Source: Gambelia wislizenii
Taxonomy: Eukaryota; Chordata; Lepidosauria; Squamata; Crotaphytidae
Length of the DNA: 64,000 bases
Assembly (NCBI GenBank): GCA_030847615.1
Contig: JAUMIR010000003.1
Coordinates: forward strand, 74,968,001 to 75,032,000
Direction of reading: 5' to 3'
How positions within the stretch are numbered: the stretch's first letter is position 1; each line of letters begins with the position of its first letter. Position numbers and translations under genes: made by a program. The notes beneath the pieces were generated by a model. The model had not been told where the DNA came from and did not search any database. It saw nothing but the letters and a program-made list of their open reading frames with translations. This document shows positions 34,135-45,589 of the stretch, piece by piece.

Positions 34135-34317
34135 CAGTGCTACTCAAAGTGGTGCTCCCTGGACTAGTGTTGGTCCATGAGCTCTCTGCTGGTGGTCTAG
34201 AGAGAGTTTCAAGGAAGAAAAGACACAGTGGACACAAATATGGCACTGGTCCCTGGCACATTAAAAAAAAAAAAAAAGATTGCTGGTCTCCAACATCCGA
34301 TAGCTTGAGAAACACTG
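34135..34317. mobile_element. hAT-like MITE, CAGTGCTACTCAAAG family (copy 3)
   Basis: Ends are cagtgctactcaaagtggtg and the inverse tagcttgagaaacactg. Flanks gtttaaat and ggttagat agree at 6 of 8. A 15-base A run interrupts the right half. Confidence 0.78.
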
Positions 34318-36794
34318 GGTTAGATGATCTATTCTGGCTCAGTTTTAGAACAGCTGAGGCTGAACGGACACCCACCTGCTAGCCTTCTCCAGACATTCTG
34401 CTGCTGTACTGCCTGCCATGTTACATGGATTCACATTTCCTCCTTTCCCTCATTTCCTTCCACAAATAATGATGAAAACAAATAGTACAGAATGAAGGAG
34501 CACGGCTGTATGAGAGTGGAGAGAGAGATGAAGTAAAGGACAGACCACCAGTCCCTTTTCTTTCTCTCTCTCTTTCCACAGGTGCTGACCCCTGACATTC
34601 CATGGCAGCTTGGGGGCCTTAACCTGAGAAAAAGCAAACATTAGCTCTCCCTTGAGTCTTGGCAGTGGGGCCTCTACTCCTAGTCAGTATTTGCACCAGC
34701 CTTGTGACTGCAGGATGGGTGGTCTCTACAAAATGAGGTTATCCCATCCATAAGCACAGGCAAGCTTCTCTATTATCTCAGCCCTTGAAATGGCTAGTAT
34801 TATCCCTGGGAGCATCTTATATGTCTGCCCTGGGATGTCTGTAAAAAGTATAAGGTGTAGTTAAGGGAAATAGTGCTTTCAGATAAAGCAATCTATACTG
34901 TGGAGATGGCTTTGCTTAAACTTTGATGTAATGATACTCAAAAGTGCCCTAGATACTGCTTGATTCACATAGATGTTCCAAATCCAAATTTTGGTTCTAT
35001 GGAGCTGAGATCTGGAATAAGCAATGGATCAATATCAGGATAGCTTTGTAAATACAGGACTTTGGGAAGAGGTATTCCTGAATTCTCTTGTAAGGAGTCT
35101 TCTAGACAGGAGACAATTCCTGATAGTGGACATATAGTTTTTAGGTTTAAACCCCAAATCTCATGTTTCATGCTTATATATTTCATATATTTTACTGTGT
35201 AGTAGACATTGGGGTCTTACAAAATTTTCAAAACTGTAGGCTTTTAATTGAAAGCTAAAGATAGTTAAGAGGTACCTATTTAGGATTAAATGCAGACCAG
35301 TCTTATGATTAGGCAGACCGGAGTGACTGCCTGAGGCAGCAGATTAGGGTAATGTAAAAGGCAGCAAATTATTAGCTTCTTACTTTTGCTGTCACTGTGC
35401 TTTTATTGACAGGTATTGGGAGAGATGCTTATTAGATTTTCTGCCTTTGGGGCCAAAATAACTTAGTTGGCTTTGGACTTGCTAGGTAACTTGGGTGGTT
35501 GAGCCTCTTGATCTTCTGATTCAGGCAGCAAAATACCTTGGATTGGCCATGATCAAGAGAATACTCAAGGACAAGGACAGAATTCCAACCCTGTACAAGG
35601 GCATGCATAATTACCAATTAGCTTTTGAATTATAATGTATAACAGATGTAAGACTTGGTCTGCTGGTGCTTCAAGAGAGATGGAGATGACAAGTGTTTTG
35701 ACCAGGAAAGGCCAACTGATGAGTAAAGATGCTCAGCTACTTTGTGGCAATGCTCTTATTGAATAGGTAATCTGTAACAGGCAAGAGCCAGGGATAGACA
35801 ATAAATCTACAGCTGAGCAAATTCTTTCTCCAGGTCCTTAATGGAGACTATGATGAAAGCTGGGTTCATTGCAATAGAGCATACTACTAATGTGCCTGTC
35901 TCCATATTTTTTATTATATTGTACTTTTTGCACAAAGCATAATCATTGCTTTGCCTTTATGTGCACACCCCACCCCCATCTCCCATATGCTGCTCAACTG
36001 AACAGACTGTCAACGCCAGGGAAGATTTGAGCTCCTGATGCTCAGGGTCAAAGGATTGCATGAAAGAGCAGTATTTCTGGATAAGCAGAAGCGAAACAGA
36101 TTTTCCTGACATAAATAGGGGATTTACTGCGATATTATGGGGGCAGCTAAGGAGAGGAAATGCAACCTATCTCAGCTTACTAAACCAACTTAAATCTAAC
36201 CCTTGAGTGTAATAATGAAATATAATCACCAGTACAGGGCGAGTGACTTTGGATTGGCCTTTTCTGGTTTTACACTCGCTGTCTCAGCCCATATATTTGT
36301 GTGTGAGTGAATGAGTGTGAGGAAGAGGGGACAGTATCTTAGACCTGAGGCTCCGACCACCCAGATTTAATTGAATTCCCATTGTTATGCTCCCCTAGAA
36401 ACAGTAACCAATGACAAATGCTGCCCCTTTTGCAGCATTCTCAAGTGTCAGCAATATAGTAAGATAGTAGTATTGGGCATGATTGCCAGCCGGGGAATAA
36501 AACATCAAACGGCCCAGAAGAAAAACGTAAGTACTGTGTTGCTGAACATGACCCTTGGGCTAAATCAAGACCCCTAGAGGAATGCTGTATAGTCTCCTAG
36601 TTGCCAATCAAAGAAATGGAAGAGAGGTATGGAGGGCATGGTGGCTTCAGTAACAGGACTTACTATAAGGTAACCTTGGGGCACAAGGTGTACGGCATTA
36701 GCTTACTACCCCTTAAACCCTTTTCAAAATGTCTCTCCAGGGAAACTAGATGCTGACTGTGGTTACAGGTCCATCTAGTTCTCCACTCTGTCTT
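34318..36794. other. Repeat-poor stretch without recognised gene
   Basis: No exon or repeat recognised. A scrap near 35310-35345 (gactgcctgaggcagcag) resembles the family at 53610. The part at 36190-36300 has balanced composition and could be unique sequence. Confidence 0.4.
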
Positions 36795-37465
36795 CTCCAG
36801 CTGGGTGTGTTTAGAAAAGACTGAGAGGTGATATAATAGTCATCTTAAAATATTTGAAAGGATGTCATATAGAAGATGGAGTCAGCTTGTTTTCTAGTGC
36901 TCCAGAGATTAGAAGCCACACCAATGGATTCAAATTACAAGAGATTCCACCTAAACATTAGGAAGAATGTCTTTACTCTAAGGGGCTTACCGCATGCTGA
37001 AGTAAAGCAGCAATGCAGCCGGAAGGTTTTGTTTTCCGTTTTGCCTTACTGCACGACAGTGTTATTCTTCCATTCTGGTCCTGTGGGAGACCAAGGTAAA
37101 ACCGCATCTTTTTGCTAAATGGAAAAATCCATTACCAAAAAGACACAGTTTTACCTCAGTCTCCCATAGGACCAGATCAGTAGAATACTTGAAGAACAAT
37201 GACATCGTGCAGTAAAGCAACACGGAAGATGGAACCTTCCGGCTGCACTGCCACTTTACTTTGGCATGCAGTAAGCCCCTAAGAACTGTTTGACCGTGGA
37301 ATAGATGGAGGGTGGTGGACTCTCCTTCTTTGTAGGTCATTGAACAGAGGTTGGGTGGACATCTTTCAGGAGTGCTTTAATTGTATATTCCCATGTAGCA
37401 GGGGGTTGGGCTAGATGGCGCTTGTGGTTCCTTCACTTCCAACTCTTAAGATTCTATGACTCTAT
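36795..37465 (+). mobile_element. CR1-type LINE 3' end, split by a MITE
   Basis: It reads the terminal part of CR1 ORF2 and the short 3' UTR: aaatatttgaaaggatgtca, ggattcaaattacaagagat, ggggttgggctagatggcgc and the terminal gattctatgactctatg repeats. The sequence is continuous once 36982-37279 and one TAA are removed. Truncated and frameshifted. Confidence 0.88.
36982..37279. mobile_element. Harbinger-like palindromic MITE
   Basis: A 298-bp element flanked by TAA on both sides (36979-36981, 37280-37282). The ends are inverse over about 48 bp (ggggcttaccgcatgctgaa / gcatgcagtaagcccc), and the interior continues the symmetry. 3-bp TAA duplication and G-run ends fit PIF/Harbinger. Non-coding. 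Different family from 19827 and 54236. Confidence 0.82.
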
Positions 37466-40400
37466 GCTCCTGGGAGACTCATAAGCAGAGCATGGTGGTG
37501 GGTATGCTGGTAACCATCCGCATACTAGTCAGTTGTGCATATTTTTTAAAAAATGTATCCATGACTTTAGGTGTACAGATCCTATCACAAGCCTCACAAA
37601 CATGTGAATTTCTGAGGAAAGGTGAGTTTTATTTTGCTATGAGTCTTGGGAGGTTACAAATGTGAATCTTGAAACCACTGAAGTACTTTCCATCTCTAAC
37701 TACCATTTGCTGCCATTTAATACATGTCAACATCTCCTTCAAAAGTTACTATACTTTGCATAATGGTAGAGCCAGTGCCGGACCTGTTGTCTACAGTACA
37801 CAAACACTAGAAAGTTCTCAAGTATTCATGTGTATTCTTTTCCATCTGGGTATGTACTTCCTGACTGCCTCATCCCAAACAGACTTTGCACATGATGACA
37901 GACACGTTTCTGTAGGCTTTCATTAACAAATACACTTATTCTCCTGCCTGGGCTAAGAGATTTTCCTCCACATTTTGAGAAGAATTAGACTCACTGAGTG
38001 TGCAGACAAGGTCGCAGGAAGCAGAGCATGCAGTTCCATTGTGCTTCCTTTGTTTTTCTTTGTCACAATAAACTACCCATGGCCGCCCACCCAAGTTTAA
38101 ATGCACAGGCCTTGGTAACAGAAACGGTCTGTTCCCCACCCCCTTTGACACGAGCCTTGAGCATTTTTCTGCTACTAAATCTGTCTGTCACTGTCCCATG
38201 TGATGGTGTTAAACCCATCTCTTCATATTTGGGTCTCAGGAGGTAATGGAAATTGGGATTTCTGCCGGAATATACCTGCTAATTTGTGTTATCATTGACT
38301 GCAAAGCTCCTGTGGCTCAGAACTATAGATGGTCTCTTGTGCTTTACCAATGGGTTACTTCCATATGTGTCTCAGGCACCTCTGGACCCTAAGCAGTCTC
38401 AAACTACCTGCCTTAAAGTCAAATGGACATAGTAAGCAGTCGGTATACTCTAGTACCTGCACTCTGCCATTTTCCACCTTTGTTTTAACCACCATCTTCA
38501 GATTGAGACTTGCAGAATGCTCTGGCTTCAGTGGGATTGTGGATTTGGTTGCCAGTTGACATCAAATCTTCACTACTGTCAGTCTAACTGCATGTGCCTC
38601 CAAGTACAGTGAAACTAAAATAAGTTATGTGAATGCATTAAATCTCTGAAGATTCAGGGGTCAGATTATAATTTGCTTTGCTTTGCTTTGCTTGCTTTGA
38701 TGTAGCACTTTGATGTAGCACTATATTTTGGGTTAAATAGACTGTGTTATGTGGGAGATTGGTTGGTTTGTATTTAATTTGGTTTTGAGGGCAGAGGCTG
38801 TGTTTTAAGACTTTGATTTGTGGCTCTGTCTAAGAAGTCTTGATTATAAAGAAATACCATGAACAGTTTACACTAGTTTGATGCAAGGGCATCCTAAATT
38901 TTGGCACAAATCAACCTCACAGGACTGGAACAAAAGTATAGTTGCAAGTCACCCAAGGAGACATGAGGTGGCTCTAGGGACAGACCTTGTTTATTGTTGA
39001 GTGGTAGTTCCTGGGTCATTTTAGGAAATGGGGGGGGACTTTTGAGTGGTTTCCATATCTTTCATTTAACTGAGAACATTTGTGGTACATGTTTATTCTT
39101 AAAAATACAGGTGAAGCAGGTGCTACAGGCTGTAGAAGCAAACACACGAGTGGTACATGCGCTATAATAATTTTAGTTCAACATTCCCAAACCCAAACCT
39201 GCTCTTTACAGTGTGAAACTACTGTAGAATTGTTTCTCTTCTAGCTCTCCTAGATGCTTTTAGTCCAAGCAAAATTGGTCAGAAACTGATCCTCTGGAGG
39301 TGGGTGTGATCTCCCTATGCACATACTTAACCAAGTTACAGATACTTGGAACAAAGGGCTTCTTGCTACACCAGATTGCCCTTTGTTTCCTATCAAGAAA
39401 CAGGCTATACTAAAGGACAGAAAGAGAGAGGGAACCACATCTCTCTACTTTGCATAACAGAAAAGCTTGGCTTACAGCAGTACTCTCACTAGAGTAGTCT
39501 TTGAGAGTACTAGTCTTTCATGTCAAATCAATGTACTCACCTTTGGTGTTCTCTAGGAAGTGTGCCAGGTGTTCATATAATATACACCCATTTGGTCTCA
39601 TGCCCCCAGATGTACTCTAACATTAAACCAGTTCTATGCTGCCATTTTCTCATGAGACTGTCTCCTATTGTGGAAGTAGAGGGTGACTGATCCATGACAT
39701 GTAGGAGAAAATAAATTAAAGTTTGTACTAAATTAAGACAGGGCAGCTGTCTAAATGGAAGCATGGGAACAGAGTATTATACTTAATGCAGTCAGAATCC
39801 ATACAATTTATGGAGGGGTGTGTGATCCATTATATATCTTTATTTCCTATTTTTATGCTTTATGTGAACTTTAAAAGTAGTACCCCGTTAATGAATAACT
39901 TATCTTAATAACTACAGATTATAGCCTCTTATCTTTTTACAGGTTTACGCCTGTCCAAATTGTTCAGTACAGTATTATCTTTCGTTGCTCTTTGGCATTT
40001 AAAATTGTCTTTAACTTTAACTCAGCACAAGACAGAGTTATTTGCAATTGAATAAAATACAGGAGGAAAGCACATAGGCCAAGAAAATCTTTTTGTGTGC
40101 ATGTGTGTGTTGTCAGTGCCAACCCTGAGTATTTGAAATGGAGTCCTCATTATCGTTCACATGAATGATACTTCAAAAGCTGTAGCCTCTCAGTGTAACA
40201 GTTATGTTCAGTACTCAGTCACCAGCGTTTGCTTAGTGACACATTGTTAAATATTTATTCCTTCTGCTGCACCTCTTCTCCACCCCCAACTCAAAGCACA
40301 TTAGATGTAAAATGCCCCTCCCCTGGACAGCATGTAGCTTCTGGACCCTGACAGCTAAAGCTATCATTTGTACCTGTGAATTATTGATAAGCTATCAGAC

Positions 40401-40637
40401 AAGTCAGGATTTGGAATAGTCATGCTGTTTGGGTAAAGAAGGAGTTGGGGCTGACCTTGTGCTGGGTGGGGGAAGGGAATTAGTGGCTCTAGTGAAGCTC
40501 TCCACCCTCAATGCTGACAGTTATAACCACACCTATTGAAATATGCTTGGCTATTACCTGTCTTTGGATCAATGGCCACATGTGATTGATGGTATTATGG
40601 TCTGCAGGACATTGTCAGAACAAAGATAGTCATAAAG
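37466..40637. other. Repeat-poor stretch without recognised gene
   Basis: Includes a (TTTGC)n run near 38678-38698 followed by a direct duplication of tttgatgtagcac. The part 40200-40570 is repeat-free and balanced (cagctaaagctatcatttgt). No exon recognised. Confidence 0.4.
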
Positions 40638-40860
40638 TGAGAGCCAGTGTGACATAGTGGTTAGAGTATTGTACTAGGATTGGGGAGGCCCTGCATTTGA
40701 ATTTTCATTCAGCCATGATCTTGCTGGGTTACTAGGGACCAAGCTGAATCTACCTCACATGGTTTCTGTGAGGATAAAAAAGGTTGCTGCTGTGAGGATA
40801 AAACTCTGGGCTACTTGGAAGACTTGAGGGATAAAAATGTACAGAAAGAAATGAAATAGG
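40638..40860 (+). mobile_element. tRNA-derived SINE (old copy)
   Basis: Starts gagagccagtgtgacatagt, ggttagagta with tRNA-like A/B blocks, and continues with ttgctgggttac, ctacctcaca and an internal duplication of ctgtgaggataaa. It resembles the squamate SINE whose consensus runs 'gagagccagtttggtgtagtggtta'. Diverged. Confidence 0.7.
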
Positions 40861-42009
40861 TGGCCTACGTATGTAGGTTACATGGGTTAATGAACATTGG
40901 ACATGCAGTATAGGTCTATTTGCTGATCAAGCCTTACTTTTCTCTCATGGAGGGATCTGTCTGGTGTGGGATGCTGGTCCATTCCCTCAACAACAGCCCC
41001 AGAAAGGGTTGAGTCAAACAGTGTTTACCTCAGGGAAGCTTCACATATGCTGTTTTTTGTACATGTAGTATTCAGTACATAAGAACACTGCTTATAGAAG
41101 AATTAGATACTACAGTAATAATGAAATTAGCCTGGAGACCATACAACTCAAAAATAAGCCCCAAATTCATTGTTGCAATCACGCTAGATGTCTAACCAGA
41201 TCTTTTTGAATCCCACTACACAAATGAACACAAGTGTCAACTGTTTACATGTGCAAAGGAATCTTCACTGGCTCTGCCTCCAGGTATTAACAGAAAGCCC
41301 TAATATGGACCCCAGGCTGACCTGAAGGTCTGCCTCAAACCGTATCTTCGTCCGTTATTTCTGTTTCTGGGTCTTGTTTACAAGAACAGTCTTAAAACCT
41401 ACAGGTCCATCAGGTGCCATCAGGGTTAGACCATATAAAGTTTTGGCCACTGCATGTTAGGTTCCTGAGCTGCTGGGATGTACACTTCTTACTGTTTACC
41501 AGGATGGCATTAGGGCAAGGTTGCATTTCTGATGCATTATATAGATCAGGGAAATAGGACCTGGTCCTGATTTCAGTGCATAATCATGCTGACTTTGTTT
41601 CCACAGGGGAAGTTATCCCAACAGACAGTGCTAAAAAAATCCCAGCTGCACTGCTCTGTATGTAATCATGAATCTCACAATCTAAATAATTCTTTGCATG
41701 GAAATCTAAAATTTTCTTAATACTTAAAAATTCAAGAGATAGTAAATATTTAAACATGTAATGTCCCTGGCTCCCCAAAGTGGGTAGAAACTGGTAGCTG
41801 AGAGCAAGTTCTACCTCTCTAAACCCAGCAATATGTAGAAATGAAGTTGTGTGGATAAGTGGGGAAGATGGGTATTCCACAGGTGGTGGAAATATTAAAG
41901 GTGGGCTGAAGATGGGCTTTTATTAGAACAAAATTTCTAAAGTGCTAGCATAGATGTACAATTGAAGGGAGGTGTAGACATGATGATGGGAGTGTTGTGT
42001 GTCTTTGCC
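40861..42009. other. Stretch without recognised gene
   Basis: Nothing recognised. Confidence 0.4.
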
Positions 42010-42480
42010 ATACTTCTATCGGAGTCATCGAATCTTAAAAGTTGAAAGGGACCATAAGAACCATCTAGTCTAACCCCTGCCATGCAGGAATACACAACTA
42101 CAGTACTCTTGAAAGATGCCCATCCAAGCTCTGTTTAAAGACCTCCAAAGATGGAGAGTCCATTACCCTCTGAGGCAGTTCATTGCACTGTCAAACTGTT
42201 CTTACAGGAAAGAATGTTTAGGCACAATCTCTTTTCTTGTAATTTGAATCCATTAGTTCTTGTTCTAGTCTCTGGAACAGCAGAAAACAAGCTCGCTCCA
42301 TCTTCTACATGACATCCCTTCAGATATTGAAAGATCGTTATCTTGTCACCCCTCAGACTTCTCTTCTCTAAGCTAAACATATCCAGCTCCCTAAGTTGTT
42401 CCCCAGAAGACTTCTTTTCCAGACCTTTGATCATCTTGGCCACTTTCTCTGGACATGTTCCAGTTTGTCAGTATCCTTTT
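42010..42480 (-). mobile_element. CR1/L3-type LINE 3' end
   Basis: The minus-strand frame 42443-42180 gives LRELDMFSLEKRSLRGDK and GCHVEDGASLFSAVPETRTR, typical of the end of CR1 ORF2. The 3' end reads aaccatctagtctaacccct in + orientation, with atcgaatcttaaaagttg at the terminus. Strongly 5'-truncated. Confidence 0.88.
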
Positions 42481-42583
42481 TTGAATGGTGGTGCCAACAA
42501 CTGTGTTGTTATGAGATATTGTAGCAGCTCTGTTAGATGTATGACTGCAAGAATATTTTTCATGTAATTCTGCAGTCTTTTAT

Positions 42584-42996
42584 TGTTGTTGGTATTTTTT
42601 ATTAAGCAGATTGCAGCAGACCCCCAGTGCTTCGTGAGCTTCTGGTACAAAATGGGACATAAAACATGCAGGATGCTCCAATAAAGTTATAAAGCAGAAG
42701 TTATGTTCATTATGGCAGAGAATACATCTTGGATAAGAAAAGTAGACAGAAAAAAGTCACCTAACTTAGATGACAGAGTCCCTAAAAGTTGACTCTCATG
42801 TGTGCATGTAAGAAATCTTGAGGCTCGCCTGCCTCATGTTGCTGGTTGCTAGCTTCTGTAACAAAGGATTGTAAAACATTAAAACTACTTGGGGCAAAGA
42901 AGCGGGGAAGTGATCTCTGCAAGCAGGAAGTAAATACAGGTCAGAAACATGCCCATGGAGTTGTAAACAAGCGTTGATGCTTCTTCACTTCCAACA
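42584..42996 (-). repeat. 3' LTR of the copia element
   Basis: Starts tgttgttgg and ends ttccaaca on the + strand. It contains gcttctggtacaaaatggga and ccaataaagttataaagca, both shared with the other LTR. The first five flanking bases (42579-42583) are TTTAT. Confidence 0.95.
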
Positions 42997-43006
42997 CCCC
43001 TTCTCA
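42997..43006 (-). promoter_or_regulatory. Polypurine tract of the copia element
   Basis: On the minus strand the sequence gagaagggg directly precedes the 3' LTR start (tgttggaagtg). This is the expected plus-strand primer site. Confidence 0.75.
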
Positions 43007-43660
43007 GCAATGCTTGTTTAAGTTGACAAGGTTCATCTTCTCTCTCAGTAACTGGAAGTGGTCTCTAGGGAGTGGCTTGGTGTATTCCTTCAGTAGCTGC
43101 AAGGTCTGGCTTTTCTCCTTGAGTAAATAAGTCACACAGTACCTGGAATAATAATCTACAAAGGTTAGTAAGTAACGATTCCCAGTTTTAGACAAAGTCT
43201 GAATTGGACCACATAAGTCACTGTGGACTAGTTCCAGTGGTTGCCTCGATTTGTTTTCACTCTCCCTGGGAATGGAAGGCCTAGTTCCTTTCCCTTTTAT
43301 GCAGTTCACACACTTTGTGTTGTCATTGCTGCACATCTTTATCTTTATGCCTTTCCCTTTTATGCAGTTCACACACTTTGTGTTGTCATTGCTGCACATC
43401 TTTATCTTTGTGCCTTTGGTCAAATCATTTCTCTTTAGATCTACTATCCCATTCATATGATGGTGGCCAAGCCGTCAATGCCATAACTCTGGACAATCTG
43501 CACTTGTGTAACATCTTATCATGTTTACTTGCTCTCTGGTACAGTCCAGTTGATAGACACCATCTTTCTTAAATGTTCTGGCAATTTCCCATCTTGGCTT
43601 ACTGTGCGTAAGTCTCTGCTGAAATGCACGTCAAAGCCCTTGTCTGTTAGAACAGAAACA
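43004..43660 (-). pseudogene. copia pol remnant: GAG-pre-integrase and start of integrase
   Basis: The frame 43456-43004 carries the C..C half of the HHCC zinc motif (KCVNCIKGKG) and the start of the integrase core (HSDLCGPIQ, YLLTFVDYYSRY). The His half (LWH, LGH) lies just upstream, separated by a TGA stop where the family has Arg, consistent with a CpG-type CGA to TGA change. A 63-bp tandem duplication repeats the CxxC segment. After about 40 integrase residues the sequence jumps to a short C-terminal tail, showing a large deletion. Confidence 0.88.
43287..43412. repeat. 63-bp tandem duplication in copia pol
   Basis: Two copies, 43287-43349 and 43350-43412, differ by one base by eye. The duplicated segment keeps the reading frame and doubles the CxxC finger half. 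Confidence 0.95.
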
Positions 43661-43661
43661 C

Positions 43662-44859
43662 TCAAACATTTCCATCCAGGTCTGGAGCATACAACATGCC
43701 TGTTGTTTTGACAGGATTATTGCTATATTCTGTGTTACAGTGCGAGATGCAATGCCCCTTCCCTCTCACAGATAAGCTCTGCCCATCAGCAACTTTAACA
43801 TTTCCAGCTTCACAGGGATACATATCACTGAAGAAGTCTAATTGTGACATCATGTGATTGTTCACCCCTGGGTCTATGAGAATAATTCCATCATTAAACT
43901 GACTCTGGGTTGCTGTAAAACTCTTATAATTGTGAGGACCACCTGAACCAGTGTGCCTTGAATCATAGAATTGTAGAGTTGGAAGAGACCACAAGGGCCA
44001 TCTAGAATCATCTCCTCTGTCTTCCCCTCCTGTGTGCTTTGTAGACTGCCTTTGTCTAAAGTGAGAGCTACAATTGGCTGGTTTTTCAAGTCTCCTATTG
44101 GCTACACAGTCCCTCCAGAGATGCCCCATCTCACCACATTCATAACATCTGGCTACTTCTCTCATTGGCTGCTGAGCTCTGGGGGCTTGAGATGCAAATG
44201 GCCCTCCTTGTGTTGCTCCATGGCAGTGTAATTTGAGCCACAAGCCTCATTTCCACTCTGGCAGCCAGATCTGGCCTTGCACAAAGACATCTGCTGTGCC
44301 TCCCTTCTGAACTTAGCTAAAACATTTTTAAACAATGGGTCTATAATCGCATTAATCCCAGAAATAAAGGGTAAAAATTCTACCAAATTCTTTTGGTAGA
44401 GATCTCAGAAAAATTCAGCTCTTTTGTTGATTATTAACTTCACCCCCTGCTATAGCCAATTAATCCATTAAGAACAGGATCATTTCCATATGATTCAAAG
44501 GATCATCATCAGTTTTTAGTTGTAAGGAAAATAGTGACCTGTACAATTCAATTTGATCCTGCAGATGAGTTTGTCCAAATAAATTTTAAGGATTGAATCA
44601 TATTGTTAGTGAATCTCTCATTCTTAATGTGAATGACGTGAATGTCTTCTAAACACTGAATTATTAAATTTCTTGCCTTACTGTTCTTTTAGTCCCATCA
44701 GATGAGGCTTGCTCCTTCCTCTGTTGGTCTCGGCATCTCCAGGGCATCGAAAATGCCTTCCTCTGCCATTTGCATTTCTACTCTGAATAGCCATGAATGG
44801 AAATCCTTGCTTTTCAGTTTGGGGATCAAAGCATGCCCATTGATCCTAGCGTGAACCAT
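43662..44859 (-). pseudogene. copia gag and protease remnant
   Basis: A start codon for gag lies at 44859, about 25 bp past the primer site. The gag frame is broken by stops near 44700 and by frame changes. Further on, the frame 44243-43662 carries a perfect CCHC zinc knuckle (CYECGEMGHLWRDC, about 44147-44106). Then comes a copia-type protease signature with DPG where the active-site triad is normally D[ST]G (IDPGVNNHMM, about 43880). The S-to-P change should inactivate the protease. A 45-bp CR1 tail (43966-44010) is inserted in frame between the two domains. Confidence 0.85.
43966..44010 (-). mobile_element. CR1 3'-tail fragment inside copia
   Basis: The + strand reads tcatagaattgtagagttgg, aagagaccacaagggccatc, the inverse of the CR1 3' end. 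gaatcat occurs on both sides (43960-43966, 44005-44011). The insertion adds exactly 45 bp, 15 codons without a stop. Confidence 0.85.
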
Positions 44860-44883
44860 TATGAGGGGGTGGGGGGTGGGGAG

Positions 44884-44898
44884 GCTGGGCCCACAACC
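44884..44898 (-). promoter_or_regulatory. copia primer-binding site, tRNA-iMet anticodon arm
   Basis: On the + strand gctgggcccacaacc directly abuts the 5' LTR. It matches the anticodon stem-loop of vertebrate initiator tRNA-Met (gctgggcccataacc) at 14 of 15 positions. Copia is known to prime from an internal half of tRNA-iMet instead of its 3' end. Confidence 0.85.
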
Positions 44899-45299
44899 TG
44901 TTGTTGGTCTTTATATTAAGCAGATTGCAGCGGACCCCCAGTGCTTCATGAGCTTCTGGTACAAAATGGGACATAAAACATGCAGGATGTTCCAATAAAG
45001 TTATAAAGCAGCAGTTATGTTTATTATGGCAGAGAATACATCTCAGATAAGAAAAGTAGATTGAAAAAAGTTACCTAACTTAGATGAAAGAGTCCCTAAA
45101 AGATGACTCTCATGCGTGCGTGCAAGAAATCTTGAGTCTCGTCTGCCTCATGTTGCTGGTTGCTAGCTTCTGTAACAAAGGGTTGTAAAACACTAAAACT
45201 ACTTTGGGGGAAGTGATCTCTGCAAGCAGGAAGTAAATACAGGTCAGAAACATGCCCACAGAGTTGTAAACAAGCATTGATGCTTCTTCACTTCCAACA
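44899..45299 (-). repeat. 5' LTR of the copia element
   Basis: Same ends as the 3' LTR (tgttgttgg ... ttccaaca); flanked by TTTAT at 45300-45304. It lacks a ~12-bp segment present in the 3' LTR (aaagaagcgggg region). Carries the element's promoter in minus orientation, but no TATA box was assigned. Confidence 0.95.
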
Positions 45300-45424
45300 T
45301 TTATTCCGTTATAGTTTAGAATATTCAGTTATATGATGCATAAAAGTTGAAAATAGCTCTGATGACCAAAAGTGGGGGGGGGAATCAAAATCCATATTAG
45401 GGCAATACTTTTTATAAGGCCAAT

Positions 45425-45495
45425 TAAAAAAACTCACTAATAACCTGCAAGCTTTCAGGCCCTACAGAATTCTTCATCATGCAAGATTAAATAAT
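45425..45495 (-). repeat. Fragment of a dispersed repeat with hammerhead-like core
   Basis: On the minus strand, catgatgaagaattctgtag is followed by ggcctgaaagcttgcagg. This resembles squamate repeats reading 'ctgatgaagag ... gaaagcttgc', where the two blocks flank a short stem. The stem itself is damaged here. Confidence 0.5.
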
Positions 45496-45589
45496 GTTCT
45501 CTGTATGTATATTCAGGGGTTAATGAGGCATGGATACACAGATTAGTGTTTAATCAGTACCGAATTTCTTTTTATACTAACATCATGTT

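Larger units (their letters stand above)
42584..45299 (-). mobile_element. Ty1/copia LTR retrotransposon, internally deleted
   Basis: The element has two LTRs, a 5-bp duplication TTTAT (42579-42583 and 45300-45304), a primer-binding site, a polypurine tract, and gag-protease-integrase remains in the order of copia elements (integrase before RT). The internal region is only about 1.9 kb; reverse transcriptase, RNase H and most of integrase are missing. By eye the LTRs are about 93-94% identical with one ~12-bp gap, so the insertion is not recent. Inactive by itself; could in principle have been moved in trans. Confidence 0.93.
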
